From Fonsecaea monophora (Eukaryota > Ascomycota > Eurotiomycetes > Chaetothyriales > Herpotrichiellaceae), in assembly GCF_001642475.1 (NCBI RefSeq), contig NW_019173978.1, positions 180,351-244,350 on the forward strand: DNA of 64,000 bases, given 5' to 3'. The notes under the pieces are model-generated. The model did no database searches and had not been told where the DNA came from. It saw only the letters and a list, made by a program, of their open reading frames with translations. Shown here in pieces: positions 1-12,359 of this stretch; within the stretch, counting starts at the first letter, position 1, and each line of letters starts with the position of its first letter. The translations under genes and the position numbers were made by a program.

Positions 1-2
1 TC

Positions 3-212
3 ACCAGTACCTCGACTGTTGTCGTGGATTTGCCCCCAAACACCACATCAAGCGGCAACCTGAGCAGCCCCTGGACTGTATACTCGACCCCGAGTGCTAT
101 GGCAGTGCAGTCTTTCAATGCTGCTGTTCGTGCTCACGCTGGCGCTCTGGAGATTGTAGAGAAAGGACTGGGCGTTTTCATGACATGGATTCTCGTTGGC
201 AAGATATTCTAG
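3..212 (+). CDS. C-terminal fragment of a Ser/Thr-rich, probably GPI-anchored protein
   Basis: The frame is open from the first bases of the window to a TAG at 210-212, giving about 69 residues, so this is the 3' end of a gene cut by the window edge. The visible part begins with a Ser/Thr-rich stretch and an NTT sequon and ends in a hydrophobic tail (GVFMTWILVGKIF). That tail is the arrangement of a GPI-attachment signal. The two complete genes that follow on the same strand have the same kind of ending, so I infer a third member of the same secreted cell-wall family. No cysteine core is visible here, so the CFEM assignment of this copy is only by neighbourhood. Moderate confidence that it is coding, low for the exact family. 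Confidence 0.5.
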   Translation, partial: TSTSTVVVDLPPNTTSSGNLSSPWTVYSTPSAMAVQSFNAAVRAHAGALEIVEKGLGVFMTWILVGKIF

Positions 213-1091
213 TGACGGGAAGACGACTAAGCTATTTCAGCAGCGCCATGCAAAACCGATTCTCTCTTTGGATACTGGATGGACATGGAAGTCGGATTGA
301 AGACAACTGGAGCTAAGATTCAGCATTGGGCGATGGGTGTTACCTGAAGGACGGCACGGTGGTTGCATGTTCGACAACACAATTACGGCTCGCCGCTGGC
401 ACATCCGCGACTCTCTATTGATGACTAGCCAATGCTGCATGCTTCCTACCTTTCAGGGTTTCACAGTTTATGCTGTGCGTCTAGAGTGGTTCTGCAAGAT
501 ATCTCCGAAGGGTGACACGGTGCCTTCTTTGCGGAGTGGCTCTACTTTTCTTGGCCTTATGTTTCTTCCTCAAAGGCATCATGCATAAATTTCCAAGTGG
601 TTCTGTATGTCCATGCTATCCTCTCTACAGACTTTCAGAATCATTCCGGTTGAGATTATCGCCGCCAATTCTTTGCAACTTGTCATTCAAACCGTTTGAG
701 ACCCTGACGCAGCCACCAATGCCTACCTCCTACGAAGTCTCTGACTATGGTGCGTCGTAGGGGGCTGGCAATTGTCTCTTCTACTTTCTGCGCGGGACCG
801 ATGCTCAACGTTTGGGGCATCGCATCTTCCGTTCGTTCAACCGACCTGAGTATGACACATTTTCATAGCATCACAACAGCGCACGGTATCACTGCTTCCA
901 GATCAAATCTCGGCCGGTGTTTCTCAACAACAGTGGCTTCCGACTTTGTTCGATGCCTATAAGTTCTTGTTGTTTTCCAAATCGCGGTGGTGGGCGTCGG
1001 TCATCGGTTTGTGTACATTCTTCCCTTTGCAATCTGACCATTCGTTGTATCCTCTTGATAATGCAATAGCTCCGTCTCTCAGTCCATCGTT
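213..1091. other. Intergenic, no supported gene
   Basis: Short frames on both strands carry no recognisable motif or signal peptide. The last part is presumably the promoter of the CFEM-like gene at 1092. The octamer GTGTACAT lies at 1011-1018, about 75 bp upstream of that start. Confidence 0.5.
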
Positions 1092-2557
1092 ATGGCTGTT
1101 GCAAGATCAATTGTTTTGTTCATCCTTTCTCTGGCTGTCGGCTATACGTGCGCCCAGTTCGACAGCTGGGACGACCTTCCTTCCTGTGCGCAAGAATGCT
1201 TCAATGAAGCCCTCATGTCCGTGATCAGCCACTGCGGAACTACAAACAGCGTGTTGTCCATTCGTCTCTGCACCTGCTCCAGTTGCACCTACAGTGACAC
1301 ATTGAGCTCCTGTCTCTCCAGATCTGGCGGCTGTCGAGATCAGGGGCAGTCAAATGAAGTGCTGATGACCAACGACCAGGTCTTTTGCAACATGGTCGTT
1401 GACGCAGCTGTTACCTGGGGAGTGCGATCTGCAGAATGGACTGTGGGTGGTGGATTCGGAGCGACGATGTCCACGACCATCAACCCGACCTGCTCAATTG
1501 TGGCAGAGACATCTACGCTGTCGGAGATTGAGCCGGCGTCGACGACGTGGGTATGTGATCTTCAAGCTTTGACCATGGAATGACTGTTTCTGACGCAGCA
1601 AAGGCGGACATAACTTTCTCGTACCCTGGCTTTACCTCGGACCCCTGTGTCAGTCCCGCATGTACGCCCAAATACTCGACATTTGCGACTGGCGTGGACT
1701 CGTCTCCGTGTACTTCGGACATCAGCTCCTCTTCTTACACGCCCTCGATTGCAATCTCAGCCCCTTCCTATCCTCTTCCCTCATTCGCCTCCGGCTCTGA
1801 TACCTACAGCGCGACGTCTCTTGTGTCCCCCTTGACTGGGACCCAGTCGACGTACACCCAAGTTTCGCTATCCCCAACAACCACGTGTACTTCCGGTGTC
1901 TTTGGGAGTGGCTGTCCAGAAGGTCCAGATTGTTCCCATAATACGACAATCACCATCTCTATCACGAGCACATCGTACGTGACGACAACTGTTCACTCGA
2001 GCTTCCCTTCCAATAGCCCTGGACACCCTGACACGGATTCTGTGTCTACGTCCGAGCCATGTCAGAGCACGACTACCGATGGGGGCAACGTGACAGGTAC
2101 CATAGTCATTTCGACGCCTGTGACAAGTGGGCTGCATTCTGGTAGCGGCTTGGGATATCCGACCCCGACCCCGCCCTTGATCACCTTGACATCGGCTGGA
2201 TCAGCCACCCATAGCAGCAGCAGCAGTGCGTACGGAAACAGCGGCTATGGTAGCAGCATAAGCACTAGCGACACTGGCGCCTCTATTACCATTACAGGTC
2301 CTGTAACGCAAAGCCAATCTCCATCTCCACCCCTGACATTCACGTCTCATTCTATCACCAGCTACACTACAAGTACCGGTTTTGGCACCACCATCACGAC
2401 TCTGACGAGCCGGAGTACAAGTACGGGCACAGGTACAAGCACAAATCTACTTCCAAGTCAGACCGGGGGTGCAGGAGAGCTGGCGTTGCCATTCGAAGGA
2501 CTGGATATGGTGACGGTTCTGTTTGTGAGTGCATGGATCTGGGTCCTTGGTTTGTGA
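1092..2557 (+). CDS. CFEM-like, Ser/Thr-rich GPI-anchored cell-wall protein
   Basis: Two exons, about 1092-1550 and 1604-2557 (about 470 aa). The donor GTATGT at 1551 is clear. The acceptor is uncertain, because AAG at 1601-1603 keeps phase while the better-looking GCAG at 1595-1598 does not. The protein begins with a hydrophobic signal peptide of about 20 residues. A cysteine-rich region follows whose spacing resembles CFEM (C-x3-C, a C about 11 residues on, a CxC pair, then further Cys to about residue 100). Then comes a long Ser/Thr/Gly-rich stalk with several N-glycosylation sequons and a C-terminal hydrophobic segment fitting a GPI signal. CFEM proteins act at the cell surface in haem/iron capture or host contact. 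The Asp usually found just before the CxC pair is not visible, so haem binding is doubtful. It is followed by a paralogue at 3435. Confidence 0.75.
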
Positions 2558-3434
2558 TTAGTTAGGTAGGTAGCTAGGTAGTTCGTGCGGAAGGAGGAGA
2601 AGGACGCGATGCGAACGGGGATCTGGAGAAGGGGGAAGGGATGGATCTAGTGTTGGATAGTGAATCGATGGACCCCTCACATGTGGTCACGCCCGTGGAT
2701 ACGTGGTTTGTGCGGTAATCAAGGGTACTTAATTCAATGAACGAACCTATGACCTTTTTATCACACTTGCCCTTCCTCTTCTTTTGGGCACAGCAGTAGC
2801 CGTAGCGGTAGCAGTTTTTCTGCTCTTTGGGTTGACGGCCGACGAGTCATTCGGTCCTGTTGATAGAGGATAAGAAGATAAGAAGATCGTAGATATCACA
2901 ACATTACTGGATGACTTGATGTTTATAATTGTGCCTCATCGTCGACCTTGACCGAGAGAAACCGTGAGTAGACCACTCCTCTCCAGACTGGCGTAAACAA
3001 CGAACAACGGATATTGATCATGTCCTCTCTCGCCTGGTCTCATGACCCATACTTAGTGTCATGTCTCGTTTTTTTTCTGTCCGAGCGTGGCAGTAGTGGT
3101 AGTGACATTGCTACTGACGAGACTCGTGACATGGTCGGCTGGCTCCGTCGCGGACTTTCAGGAGTATTTTTTTTAGATCTTCGTTCTCCGGAGTTTTTAG
3201 ATCTAGTCAAGTCAAAGTCACGAACGGGAATCCGAATCCGAATTTGCACATGAATATCGAATAGATTCATGCATGCATGCATGTGTACATGTGAACACGA
3301 AACACAATCAGCATCTCATCTCGAAATCGGATCCTATCCTGTCTAAACCGTCCACTCTCTTACTGTCCACAGACCGGGAGAAAGAACAGCGGAGAGAGGC
3401 ATACGAAACAAGGCGTACACCTACCTACTTCGAT
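2558..3434. other. Intergenic between two CFEM-like genes
   Basis: No supported gene. It contains a GTAG/GTAGGTAG-rich stretch just after the stop, a GCATGCATGCATGCATG alternating run around 3271-3285, and a GTGTACAT octamer at 3283-3290, about 145 bp upstream of the next start. Confidence 0.5.
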
Positions 3435-4526
3435 ATGACACTGCTAGCCCGTCTCCTAGCGCGGGCGACGCTTGTCGGCAGCGCCACTGCAGTGCTTCAG
3501 CAGGCTGTGGCTGGCGCCCCGTATGTGTATACAAGCTGGACGCAGTTCCCGACCTGCGCGCAGACCTGCTACAGCACCGCGCTCCTCCAGGCTTTCGGGT
3601 GCTGCGGCTCCATCCTCTCCGGCGGCGGGAATGGAGACCCTTCACCTTCCTATGCATCTGCTTCGGTCTCTGACACTGTCACTGCCACGACCACCGCCAC
3701 GACGAATGACAATAATGTGGGTATTATCGACGACGACTCCCCCTCCGCCGTGCTCCGGCGATGTATCTGCACAGACTGCTCGTACCGCACAGCCTTAGCA
3801 GCCTGCTTGAGCGGGTCTTGCACGACAGCAGAGGCCTCGGTCGACGACATTTTGGGTCTGAATGATCGCGTGTTCTGCAACGCCAGCGTGGACGCCACCG
3901 TGCAGATGTGGGATCGCAATTTGATCTGGGTGGTTGTGGTTGGTGCGCAGGGCGATGAGTCGTCATCGTCATCGTCGTCAGGAACTCCACGGGAAATGGT
4001 TTGGACTTGTGCGACGGGGACTTCAAGTGTTACTGAGACGCCCACTGCAGTCACCAGCAGTAGTAGCAGTAGCAGTAGCGCCTCCTCAATGTCTCAGGTT
4101 TGTTTCCCCTCTTTGCTCTGCGTCCCTCTCAATCAGATTGAGTTTACCATGCTGATGGGGAGAGAATAGACCACCGTACAAGCCATTCAAACGACGACCA
4201 TCACGGCAACTCTGACGCTAGACCCCTCTTATCCTAGTCAGGCCACCAATCCAAGCAGTGTTATTACTTTGACAGTTCCGTTGGAGACAGGAAGCGATAT
4301 CGTCTCAGCTTTGACGTCGACATCTACCACTCTGAGTAGTTCCACGCCAACAACAGCTCCCACGTCCCTGTCGAGCATGACAACGGATTCATCGAGTACG
4401 TCGGAAAGAAGCAGCACCGTCACCCTCGTTTCTGTGGCGGCAAGTGGCTGGGCAACTCCACCCTTTCGTTCATTCGGAGCGGGAATTCTTCTCGTGTCGG
4501 CTGTGATCATTTGTCTCGTCTATTGA
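3435..4526 (+). CDS. CFEM-like GPI-anchored protein with a low-complexity insertion
   Basis: Two exons, 3435-4097 and 4170-4526, joined in phase 0 across a 72-nt intron (GTTTGT...GAATAG), give about 339 aa. The ATG at 3435 is chosen because it starts a good signal peptide (MTLLARLLARATLVGSATAV). The mature part opens like the 1092 gene (C-x3-C, then a CC). About 45 residues of Ser/Thr/Asp-rich low-complexity sequence then separate the third Cys from the CxC pair, where CFEM domains normally have about ten. A C-x-C-x2-C group, further Cys and a poly-Ser tract encoded by AGT/AGC and TCA/TCG runs follow. The C terminus is Ser/Thr-rich and ends in a hydrophobic GPI-type tail (GILLVSAVIICLVY). It is a tandem paralogue of the previous gene. 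The insertion and lack of an Asp before CxC suggest a changed or lost haem pocket. Confidence 0.75.
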
Positions 4527-6648
4527 CCACACTGCATCCGACGATCGATAAGAACCATGTATCCGAAGGGTCTGCCAAGGTTTGGTTTTCTTGCTTGATC
4601 GGGACCAACGCTTCGTCAAACATTATCGGCTCGTCACCATTTGTCCTGAAGAATGCAGACTGTGTGGGGGTTATTTCCCTCCTATGCAGAGCTATCAGAC
4701 CCCCGGAGTCGTGTTGTGTCGGTTCGTCAGTGCTTGCAGGTCGAAGATATCATCAAGGATGGTATACGTAGATAGGACCTGTACAACTAGACGACATGGA
4801 GATGGGGAGTGATTGTTTCAGACAAAGGACGAGATACTTAGTGCAAGTCTTGGATGGCACCTCATATGAATAGTAGAATTAACACTTGCCCATGCCCCAC
4901 CATTATGTGTCATGCCTTGATCCTATCCTGCTAATAGGTCGTAGTTGGGCAGCAAAACTTCGTTTACCCCTCTAGCATGCCACTTTTGGCTTCTCATTCA
5001 TCCGACCATGAGGCCAAACGGAAATGGTTCTCACCGACTTGAGAAGGTTTATCTCAATCGCATGGGGACGACAGAACAGATTCAGGTCTCGATGAGTTTC
5101 AGACGGAGACAACACGTTCCATAGTCAGTTGGCAGGCCTCCCAGCTGCAGACAAGGGCAGACAAGGTAGACAAGGGAGAGAAAGGCGACAAATGAGCAAG
5201 ATACCATAACAATATTGGTTGAAGATTGTGGAGAAGCTGTCACGCAGACTAGTGCGTCGAGATTGGCGAACAGAATGAAGGTCGCCTACATCCAGGGTTC
5301 AAGACGTCTGCCGCTATCTTGGATAATTGGATAGTCGTGTCAATCTGTACATGTCTCATTGAGCCACACTTTATGGGACATGCTAGACACAATCACGAAA
5401 ACGTAGGTAGCAGAATCAGACATATTTACGGTTTCTGTGAGGTGCAACTCTACCTCTGAGCATCCTCGCTCAGTTTTGTCAACCGCCGTAGGCTCGTCCA
5501 TGTACTTGTCTCCTGGCTTGTCTTCACTCTAGTTAACAGCGGACTTGACAGCTATATTCTTCGAGACATGACAAAAGTCACGAAGTGACGACTTTGTGCG
5601 GTTCAGCCTCTCAAGATGGCTTTCTATGTCCGCAATCTCTTGGGCGAATTCACGAGCTCCGATGGTGTCATTATTCATTCTGAAGTAGGTCAGGAAACTC
5701 TCGTACGCGAGCACGGAGGTGGTGATGTCTGCAATGCCTTTTAATCGGTTCCAGTTTGAACATTTTTGCGGGTATGGACGTCAAGTCCAAAGGCAGCTGA
5801 CAATATGAGCCCGCCTTCTGAAATACAGGAATACGTAGTATGGGTAGTCAATCCTCTGCCTGGGGGGCTTTCAGCGTATGAGGCGCTCTAATTTATCCAC
5901 TGCCTGAACCTCTTCTACCCCGGCCTCTGTTGAGACTAGGACTCCGGAGTCGTAACTGATATGCACAGTTGCTTCCAAACGCGGGCGAGTTACTAAATGA
6001 CGCCTCGATAGTATCTCGTGCGTTGAATGGTTTGGCGAAGCGTCGAGGCTCCGAGGGCGTAGGTATTCGACATTCCCGACTTTTCGTAATCGACAAGTTA
6101 TTACTGCCCCAACTTTTACATCTTGTTCCCGATCATGCTTGTGAACAACGCCTCGACCGGTAGTCTAACAACCGAAGCAAGTCCAATGAAGTCAGCCGTG
6201 CCTCATGGGGCTGTAGCCTTGTAATCAAGGTATCGACTCATGGGATCATCTTGATAGGAAGAACTCGTCCAATGGACCATGAACCAAAATGGTAAAGGGC
6301 AGGCTTAGGTAGGCAGGTAGGCAGTGCTTGTTAATGGTGCTAGTCCAAATTGGGGAGTCCCCGGATATCTCTCAATGTCACTCCGCGCTCCTTCACAGGT
6401 GGACCCACACCGTAGTCCTCGTAAGTGGACGCTTATGCAACTCCAGACCTATGCACAAACAGACGGGGAGGAGCGTACAGTAAGCATGTAATGACCAAGT
6501 GCTCATGAGAGCCTTCCCCATAGCCCTGGGAAGAGCCTAGGGCAAGATCCACATCAAGTTCCAATATGATGGAACTCGCGTCCTTCATCAAACGCTTCAC
6601 GGTGACAGTGGTCAACTCCGTCGGAACTCAATCTTCATTGACATCGCC
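4527..6648. other. About 2.1 kb without a supported gene
   Basis: Frames are short. The most protein-like is on the minus strand ending at 5529 (about 80 codons upward, helical and charged, with no start codon in frame). It could be a last exon or a relic, but I recognise no family. The final hundred bases are the presumed promoter of the monooxygenase at 6649. Confidence 0.45.
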
Positions 6649-8880
6649 ATGGGTTCTCTGGACATTGCTGGAGGATGGCCGAAAGGTGCCTTGCCTCCCA
6701 TTGCGGACATCATTAACAAGCCGGTGGACTCGCCACGGCCCATCAAGGTGATCATGTTTGGCGCCGGGCTGGCTGGTGTCATGGGTGGTATATTGATCCC
6801 CAGAGCCATCAGAAACCTGGAATTGGTGATCTATGACAAGAACCCGAGTCTTGGAGGAGTATGGTATGAGAACAAGTAAAGGCGCCAACAAGTTACCACA
6901 AACCCCCGGAAAACGGTAAACTGATGATTAGAAAGGTATCCTGGAGTTGCCTGCGACGTTCCCTCCCATGTTTACCAATTCACGTTCGAGAACAACACCC
7001 AATGGAGCAGCTATTATGCCCCAGGGCCAGAAATCCTGAGCTACCTCCAACGAACCGCGGACAAGTATGGCGCAACCAAACACATGAAGTTGCAACACAA
7101 GATTCTAAAAGCCAAGTGGCACGAGGGTGAGGGAAAGTGGCATGTCGATGTCCAGAACTTGGTGACGGGCGAGGTTAGGATGATTCTGAAACCTTTTTTA
7201 TTCAACGGCATCCGGTGCTGACGACCATTGCTTTAGACCTTTACAGACAAGTCGGACGCCATTATCACGGGACTAGGCAACCTCAACGTATGGAAACTGC
7301 CCGATATCCCAGGGTTACAGTCATTCAAGGGCAAGGTTATGCACTCCGCCGGCTGGGACACGTCGTACGACTACACGGACAAGAAGGTCGCCCTCATCGG
7401 CGCAGGCTCGAGTGGGATCCAGATTCTTCCCAGCGTTCTCCCCAAGGTAAAACATGTCGACCATTATATGAAGAGCAGGACCTGGATCACTCCAGGAGGG
7501 ATTGGCTCGGAAGGGTTGCTCGACAGGGACATGAAACGTGAGTCTTGGAGATTGCGTACATCAAAGTCGGCTCCTCTCTCACACTGTACTAGCTCAAACT
7601 CCGGCCGAGGACCTGGAAAAGTTCCGAAATCATCCTGAAGAATATCTCAAGTATCGGCATAAGGTCGAGGAGATCATGAACAAGCCGGTACCAGCTTTCT
7701 TTGACGGCACGCCCGCAGCTGCCGCAATCCGCCAGCTTTGTGCCGACCATATGAAGAAGAAACTCGCCAAGAAGCCAGAAATCTACGAGTCTCTATTGCC
7801 AGACTTTCCCCCTGGATGCAGGAGATTAACCCCTGGACCTGGAGTAAGTCAATGCCACACATCACGTTGGTTAGACAAGCCCTCATTGATATACTTGTAG
7901 TATCTGGAGGCCCTTTGCGAAGACAACGTGGATTTCATTTCCACCAAGATTGAGCGAATCAACGAGACCGGTATCCAAACAGTTGATGGAGTCCAGCGCG
8001 ATGTTGATTTGATTATCTGCGCAACAGGGTTTGATGAGTCTGTGGCACCGCGATCCCGCATTCAATTCCTCTGGCTGACAATACGTACAGCACTTACAAA
8101 GTTCACATTCCCACCTTCGGTCTGGATGGTATCCGGCTGGAAGATGTTTGGGAGGAAGTCCCAGAAGCTTATCTATCCGTCTGCCCTCGTAAGATGCCGA
8201 ATTACTTCATCATGGGCGGTCCGAATGGTGGCCCTGGCCAAGGTTCGGCTTTGCCCTTCCTGGAGAACGAAATGCGATACATTATCTCTTGCATCGAGAA
8301 GATTCAAAGGGAGTACATTAAGTGGATGGTTCCTAAGTCAGTATCATTCCTATGTTACTTGGCACAATACACGCCTTTTCTCTACACTCCTGGAGTGAAG
8401 ACACAGTACTGACATATGTCTTCCTTGCTCAACTTCTAGGGATTCCGCCGTGAAAAGCTTTGGCAAGCTCGTCGACAAATACTTCAAGCCCACGGTGTTT
8501 GCTGTACCTGTTAGTCACTACTCGACCGCAGTCTGCAGTTGATTGGGGACTCTTTTGCTAACTGCTGAAAGTGTAACGCCTGGTGGAAAAACAAGAGAGA
8601 TCCACATGGGCGTCTTCTCCCATTGTGGCCAGGTACTTCGACCCATGGGTCTTACGTCTTCAAGCATCCTCGGTGGGAAGATTTCGAATATAAGCTGCGA
8701 GACGAGACTGACGATAATCCACTGGCTTGGATCGGAAACGGGTTCACTGAGAAACAAGTGAATGGAGAATTCACGTCAGGCTATCTCGACGAAGCATATG
8801 TTCCGGTGGAAATCCCATGGGAGAACAAGGCATCTGTCGAGATGAATGGACACTCTCAAACGAATGGTGTTAGCGTATAA
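6649..8880 (+). CDS. Baeyer-Villiger-type flavin monooxygenase (copy 1)
   Basis: Eight exons fit without a frame break: 6649-6875, 6936-7173, 7237-7537, 7593-7843, 7901-8037, 8091-8336, 8440-8509 and 8572-8880 (592 aa). Class B FAD/NADPH monooxygenases of this type insert oxygen next to a ketone carbonyl to give an ester or lactone. Visible motifs are the FAD glycine loop GAGLAG (about 38-43), GGVWYENKYPGVACD, the Baeyer-Villiger fingerprint F-K-G-x3-H-S-A-G-W-D (about 185-196, complete), the NADPH loop GAGSSG (about 210-215) and ATGFD (about 381-385). Length is normal for fungal members. No secretion signal is seen, so cytosolic is likely. A second, divergent copy follows in tandem 713 bp downstream. 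The substrate cannot be read from sequence; steroid, terpenoid or polyketide ketones are all possible. Confidence 0.9.
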
Positions 8881-9593
8881 GGCCGTGGCATGATATACCC
8901 TGCAAAAATATGAAGCACCGAATCTTGACGGGACATAAGAGGTCACACATACACGTCATGTGTACATTGCAACACCGTGGTCTTGGATTACGACGAGATA
9001 CTACCACGTTGAGCAGATAGATTAAATTGGGAAGATAAAGGGCCGAAAGGCCGGTACAAAGTAGAACCAATGGATATTTGTGCACTCAGTACGGCTTTTT
9101 CACAGTAAGAATAGTGAACTACGTACCAATGTACCTTGCTCCTCGGACAGACTCGGCCAAAGATGAATCTGTCGATCGTCCACGACTGCTGTATGCTGAG
9201 AGATATGCTTGGAACGACAGTCCTGTCTATCCCTACCGGACACCCATGGAATTGGTAATGCTGTTTTGCTTATGACTCATACAAACTTCCGTTTTTTTGC
9301 AAGAGGTCTTACAATATAACCAAGGAGAGTGCTGGCTGCCGTCAAAGACCACAGACCCACAAAACATTACTGTACGTACGATTATGAATTCAACGACCCA
9401 CCCCAGACCTGCTGGTCCGTAAGTAAGTGACCGCTTGCTTCGGCGGTCAACTTTCAAGGCCTGGAGTTCAAGCAGGGCCTATCTAAACGGAATGGCGGCT
9501 CGACCTGATCATCTGCTTGCGTATCCGTTGACTGAATGCGCGTCTCTGCAGTTGGCCATATAGGATTCAATTGGGGACATTTGCATTGAAGGT
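8881..9593. other. Intergenic between the two monooxygenases
   Basis: No supported gene. It holds the terminator of copy 1 and the promoter of copy 2. A GTGTACAT octamer lies at 8960-8967. Confidence 0.5.
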
Positions 9594-11908
9594 ATGCAAG
9601 ATAAACCCGAAGAGTCCGGAGAAGCTCAAACGAAGATGGCGCTCTCTCAAGAAAATGGAGTTGGTCCAACCTCGAACGGTGAACTACTTTATAATGAGAA
9701 AGGCTGGCTCATACGAAATGCACGAGGATACGAAACGAACGAAGAACATTTCGGAACAAAAAGGCAGATTCGAGTCATCCATCTTGGTGCCGGCGTGTCG
9801 GGGATTTGCTTTTCCAAATTTGCCCAAGATCGATCAGAGAACGTCGTCCTGCAGATCTATGAAAAGGATACCGATGTAGGAGGAACATGGCTCGAAAATC
9901 GGTAGGTTTTGGTCCTGCGTCAGCGCCTCTCGTTAGGGGAGTCGGTGGAATCTTGGGAAAAGGCCTGAACCTGACGTCTGAAATCACGATACCCAGATAC
10001 CCAGGCTGCGCCTGCGACATTCCATCGGCAGCATATCAATTCACCTGGGAACCCAACCCTTTTTGGCCCGAGTACTACTCGGAGTCGAAGCACATCTGGC
10101 AGTATCTCAAAGACATCGTGGACAAGTACGGTCTCATGAAGTATATCAAACTGCAGCACACGATAACAGGGGCATATTGGAACGCGCAGCAAGGACTTTG
10201 GGAGGTTGGTGTACAAAGGCCTGACGGAACCACATTTGTCGACACCTGTAATGTCTTTGTCAATGGCGGTGGAGGGCTAAAGTACGTTATGACCTAAAGT
10301 CCGATCGATAATGCTGACCTGATATCAACGTGCACCAGTAACTGGAAATGGCCTGATATTGAAGGCATTCATTCGTTCAAGGGAAGTCTTACTCACAGTG
10401 CTCACTACGACGAGAGTCTCGATCTCCGAGGGAAAAAAGTGGCAGTGATTGGGATTGGAAGTAGTGGCATCCAGATAATCTCAAAGATACAGCCACAAGT
10501 AAAACAGCTGTATTGTTGGATCAGATCCCCTACCTGGGTCACGCCTGGATTTGCACAAAGGTTTGCCGGCCCTACTGGGGGCAATTTCAAGTGTGCGTAT
10601 ATCATGCATGATTCAAAGCCAAAGTCGCCGTATGATACTAACAGATATTTCTAGATACTACTGCCCAGAAAGAAAAGTTCGCCAAGGATCCTAAACTCTT
10701 TCTCAAATACTGCAAGATGATTGAGTCTGAGCTCAATGTCCGCTTCAAGTTCATCCTAAATAACACCCCGGAGTCAAAGACAGCCAGGAGGGTAAGAGCA
10801 TTAGCAGAACCCAGAAAAAGGGGAGATCATTAACGCTGACCCTGTCCAATCAGTTTGCCGAAGAAGCCATGAGAAAACGGCTACAAGGGGCTCCCCCCGA
10901 GGTCATTGAGGCCATCATCCCCAAGACATTCAATGTTGGGTGCCGGCGTCCAACGGTGAGGCTTACCACGAGAAAGCTGTTCTATGAACTCTAATTCTCT
11001 TTGTACAGCCCGGTGAAGGGTTCCTTGAAGCGCTCACCAAGGAGAACGTCAAAGTGTACACGAAGCAAGTACAGCAGGTCAATGCCACGGGCTTCATTGA
11101 TTGTGAAGGCAATCAGGTCGACGTAGATGTCATCATCTGTGCCACCGGGTAGGTCAACTCAGCCCCGGCAGTGTGGGCCTCAAGACTGGACGAATACTGA
11201 TATTCTGCGCCCTCTGATGACAGATTCAACACCAGCTTCATTCCTCGCTTCCCGGTGGAGGCAAATGGCCACAGCATAGCCAAGCTCTGGGAGAAGGTGC
11301 CCGAGTCATACATTGGTCTCGGAGTCCCGCATAGTAAGTTATTTCAGCAGGTTCCAGATGTCGTCCTGATATCGCAAGCTAATCACACCGCTCTCTCTCT
11401 AGTACCAAACTATTTCATGATGGGCGGTCCCAACGGACCATCCGGACACGGATCACTTTTCCCCATTCTCGAAATCCTCGCGTCAAACGTGCTCCAATGC
11501 ATAGACAAGATGCAGCGGGATCGAATTGAAAGCATCACCCCCAAGACGGAAGTTGTGCGGGAATTCAAAGAGCACGCGGACCTATATCTTCAGAGAACTG
11601 CGTGGACAGGACCTTGTTCCAGCGTCTTCAAGCAAGGCCGAGTCCACGGCCCGCTTTCGATGTTTCCAGGCTCAAGACTTACGTATTTGGAGCTGCTCTC
11701 GACTCCACGATTCGAAGATTACGATATCGTCTACTGCAATAAACTGAACCGGTGGCAGTTCCTGGGTGACGGCTTTGCTGTTCGCGAGTTCGATGGCCGA
11801 GACTTGTCGTATTACATGGGTCTGGTGGACGGAGAAGATCGTCAGATCGATCTCGAAGGGTCCTTGGAGGCAGAATTGGAGGATTTGATTCACCAGAGCC
11901 GAGTGTGA
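9594..11908 (+). CDS. Baeyer-Villiger-type flavin monooxygenase (copy 2)
   Basis: Eight exons fit: 9594-9901, 9997-10281, 10339-10592, 10655-10791, 10854-10955, 11009-11148, 11224-11333 and 11403-11908 (613 aa). The N terminus is about 27 residues longer than in copy 1. Motifs are the FAD loop GAGVSG (about 65-70), GGTWLENRYPGCACD, the NADPH loop GIGSSG (about 236-241) and ATGFN near the end. The Baeyer-Villiger fingerprint at about 211-222 reads F-K-G-x3-H-S-A-H-Y-D, with Tyr where Trp is usual. Several intron positions correspond to those of copy 1, but the protein sequences differ widely, so this is an old duplication or two independently recruited family members. Same strand as copy 1. 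Family call is firm; ester/lactone-forming activity is inferred. Confidence 0.88.
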
Positions 11909-12359
11909 GACAACGTACAGAGAACGGTTCAACAAAGCTTTGGCAAGATGATGGCCTTTTTTTGATGTAGGCGGCGAGGTGTTGACTAGACGTAGCATTC
12001 CCAAGATTGTCTGACAGAGCATCCTCAACTCCTCTGCGATCCTAGCTTTCCATCATAGGTATATGGACATACAGTGTCCTAGCCCCCACTACGACTCCGT
12101 TAAACGTCTCAAGAGAGAACACCTTACTTTCACTGTTTAACCCTGTGGTCACCAGTAAACCAAGGCATGGAAGCCATCAGTGCAATAACACAAGCGCTCG
12201 TTCATGCCTAGACGCACAAGGTCATATTTAACTTCAGTCACTCCTTTATATATATATCAATATAACTCTAGTTCGCTCTCCCTTTATCCATCACCATCAT
12301 AGAGAACAGGGAGAATCCTGCAGAAATTGAGGCTCAGGGAATGTAATCTTGGTGCAGGG
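11909..12359. other. Convergent intergenic region
   Basis: It lies between the 3' ends of monooxygenase copy 2 (+) and the amidase (-). There is an AT-rich stretch (TATATATATATC) near 12247-12259 and no gene. Confidence 0.5.

Noticed and set aside
5529..5770. Minus-strand frame of about 80 codons, helical and charged
   Set aside because: It looks somewhat protein-like but has no in-frame ATG at its 5' end, no fitting second exon and no family I recognise.
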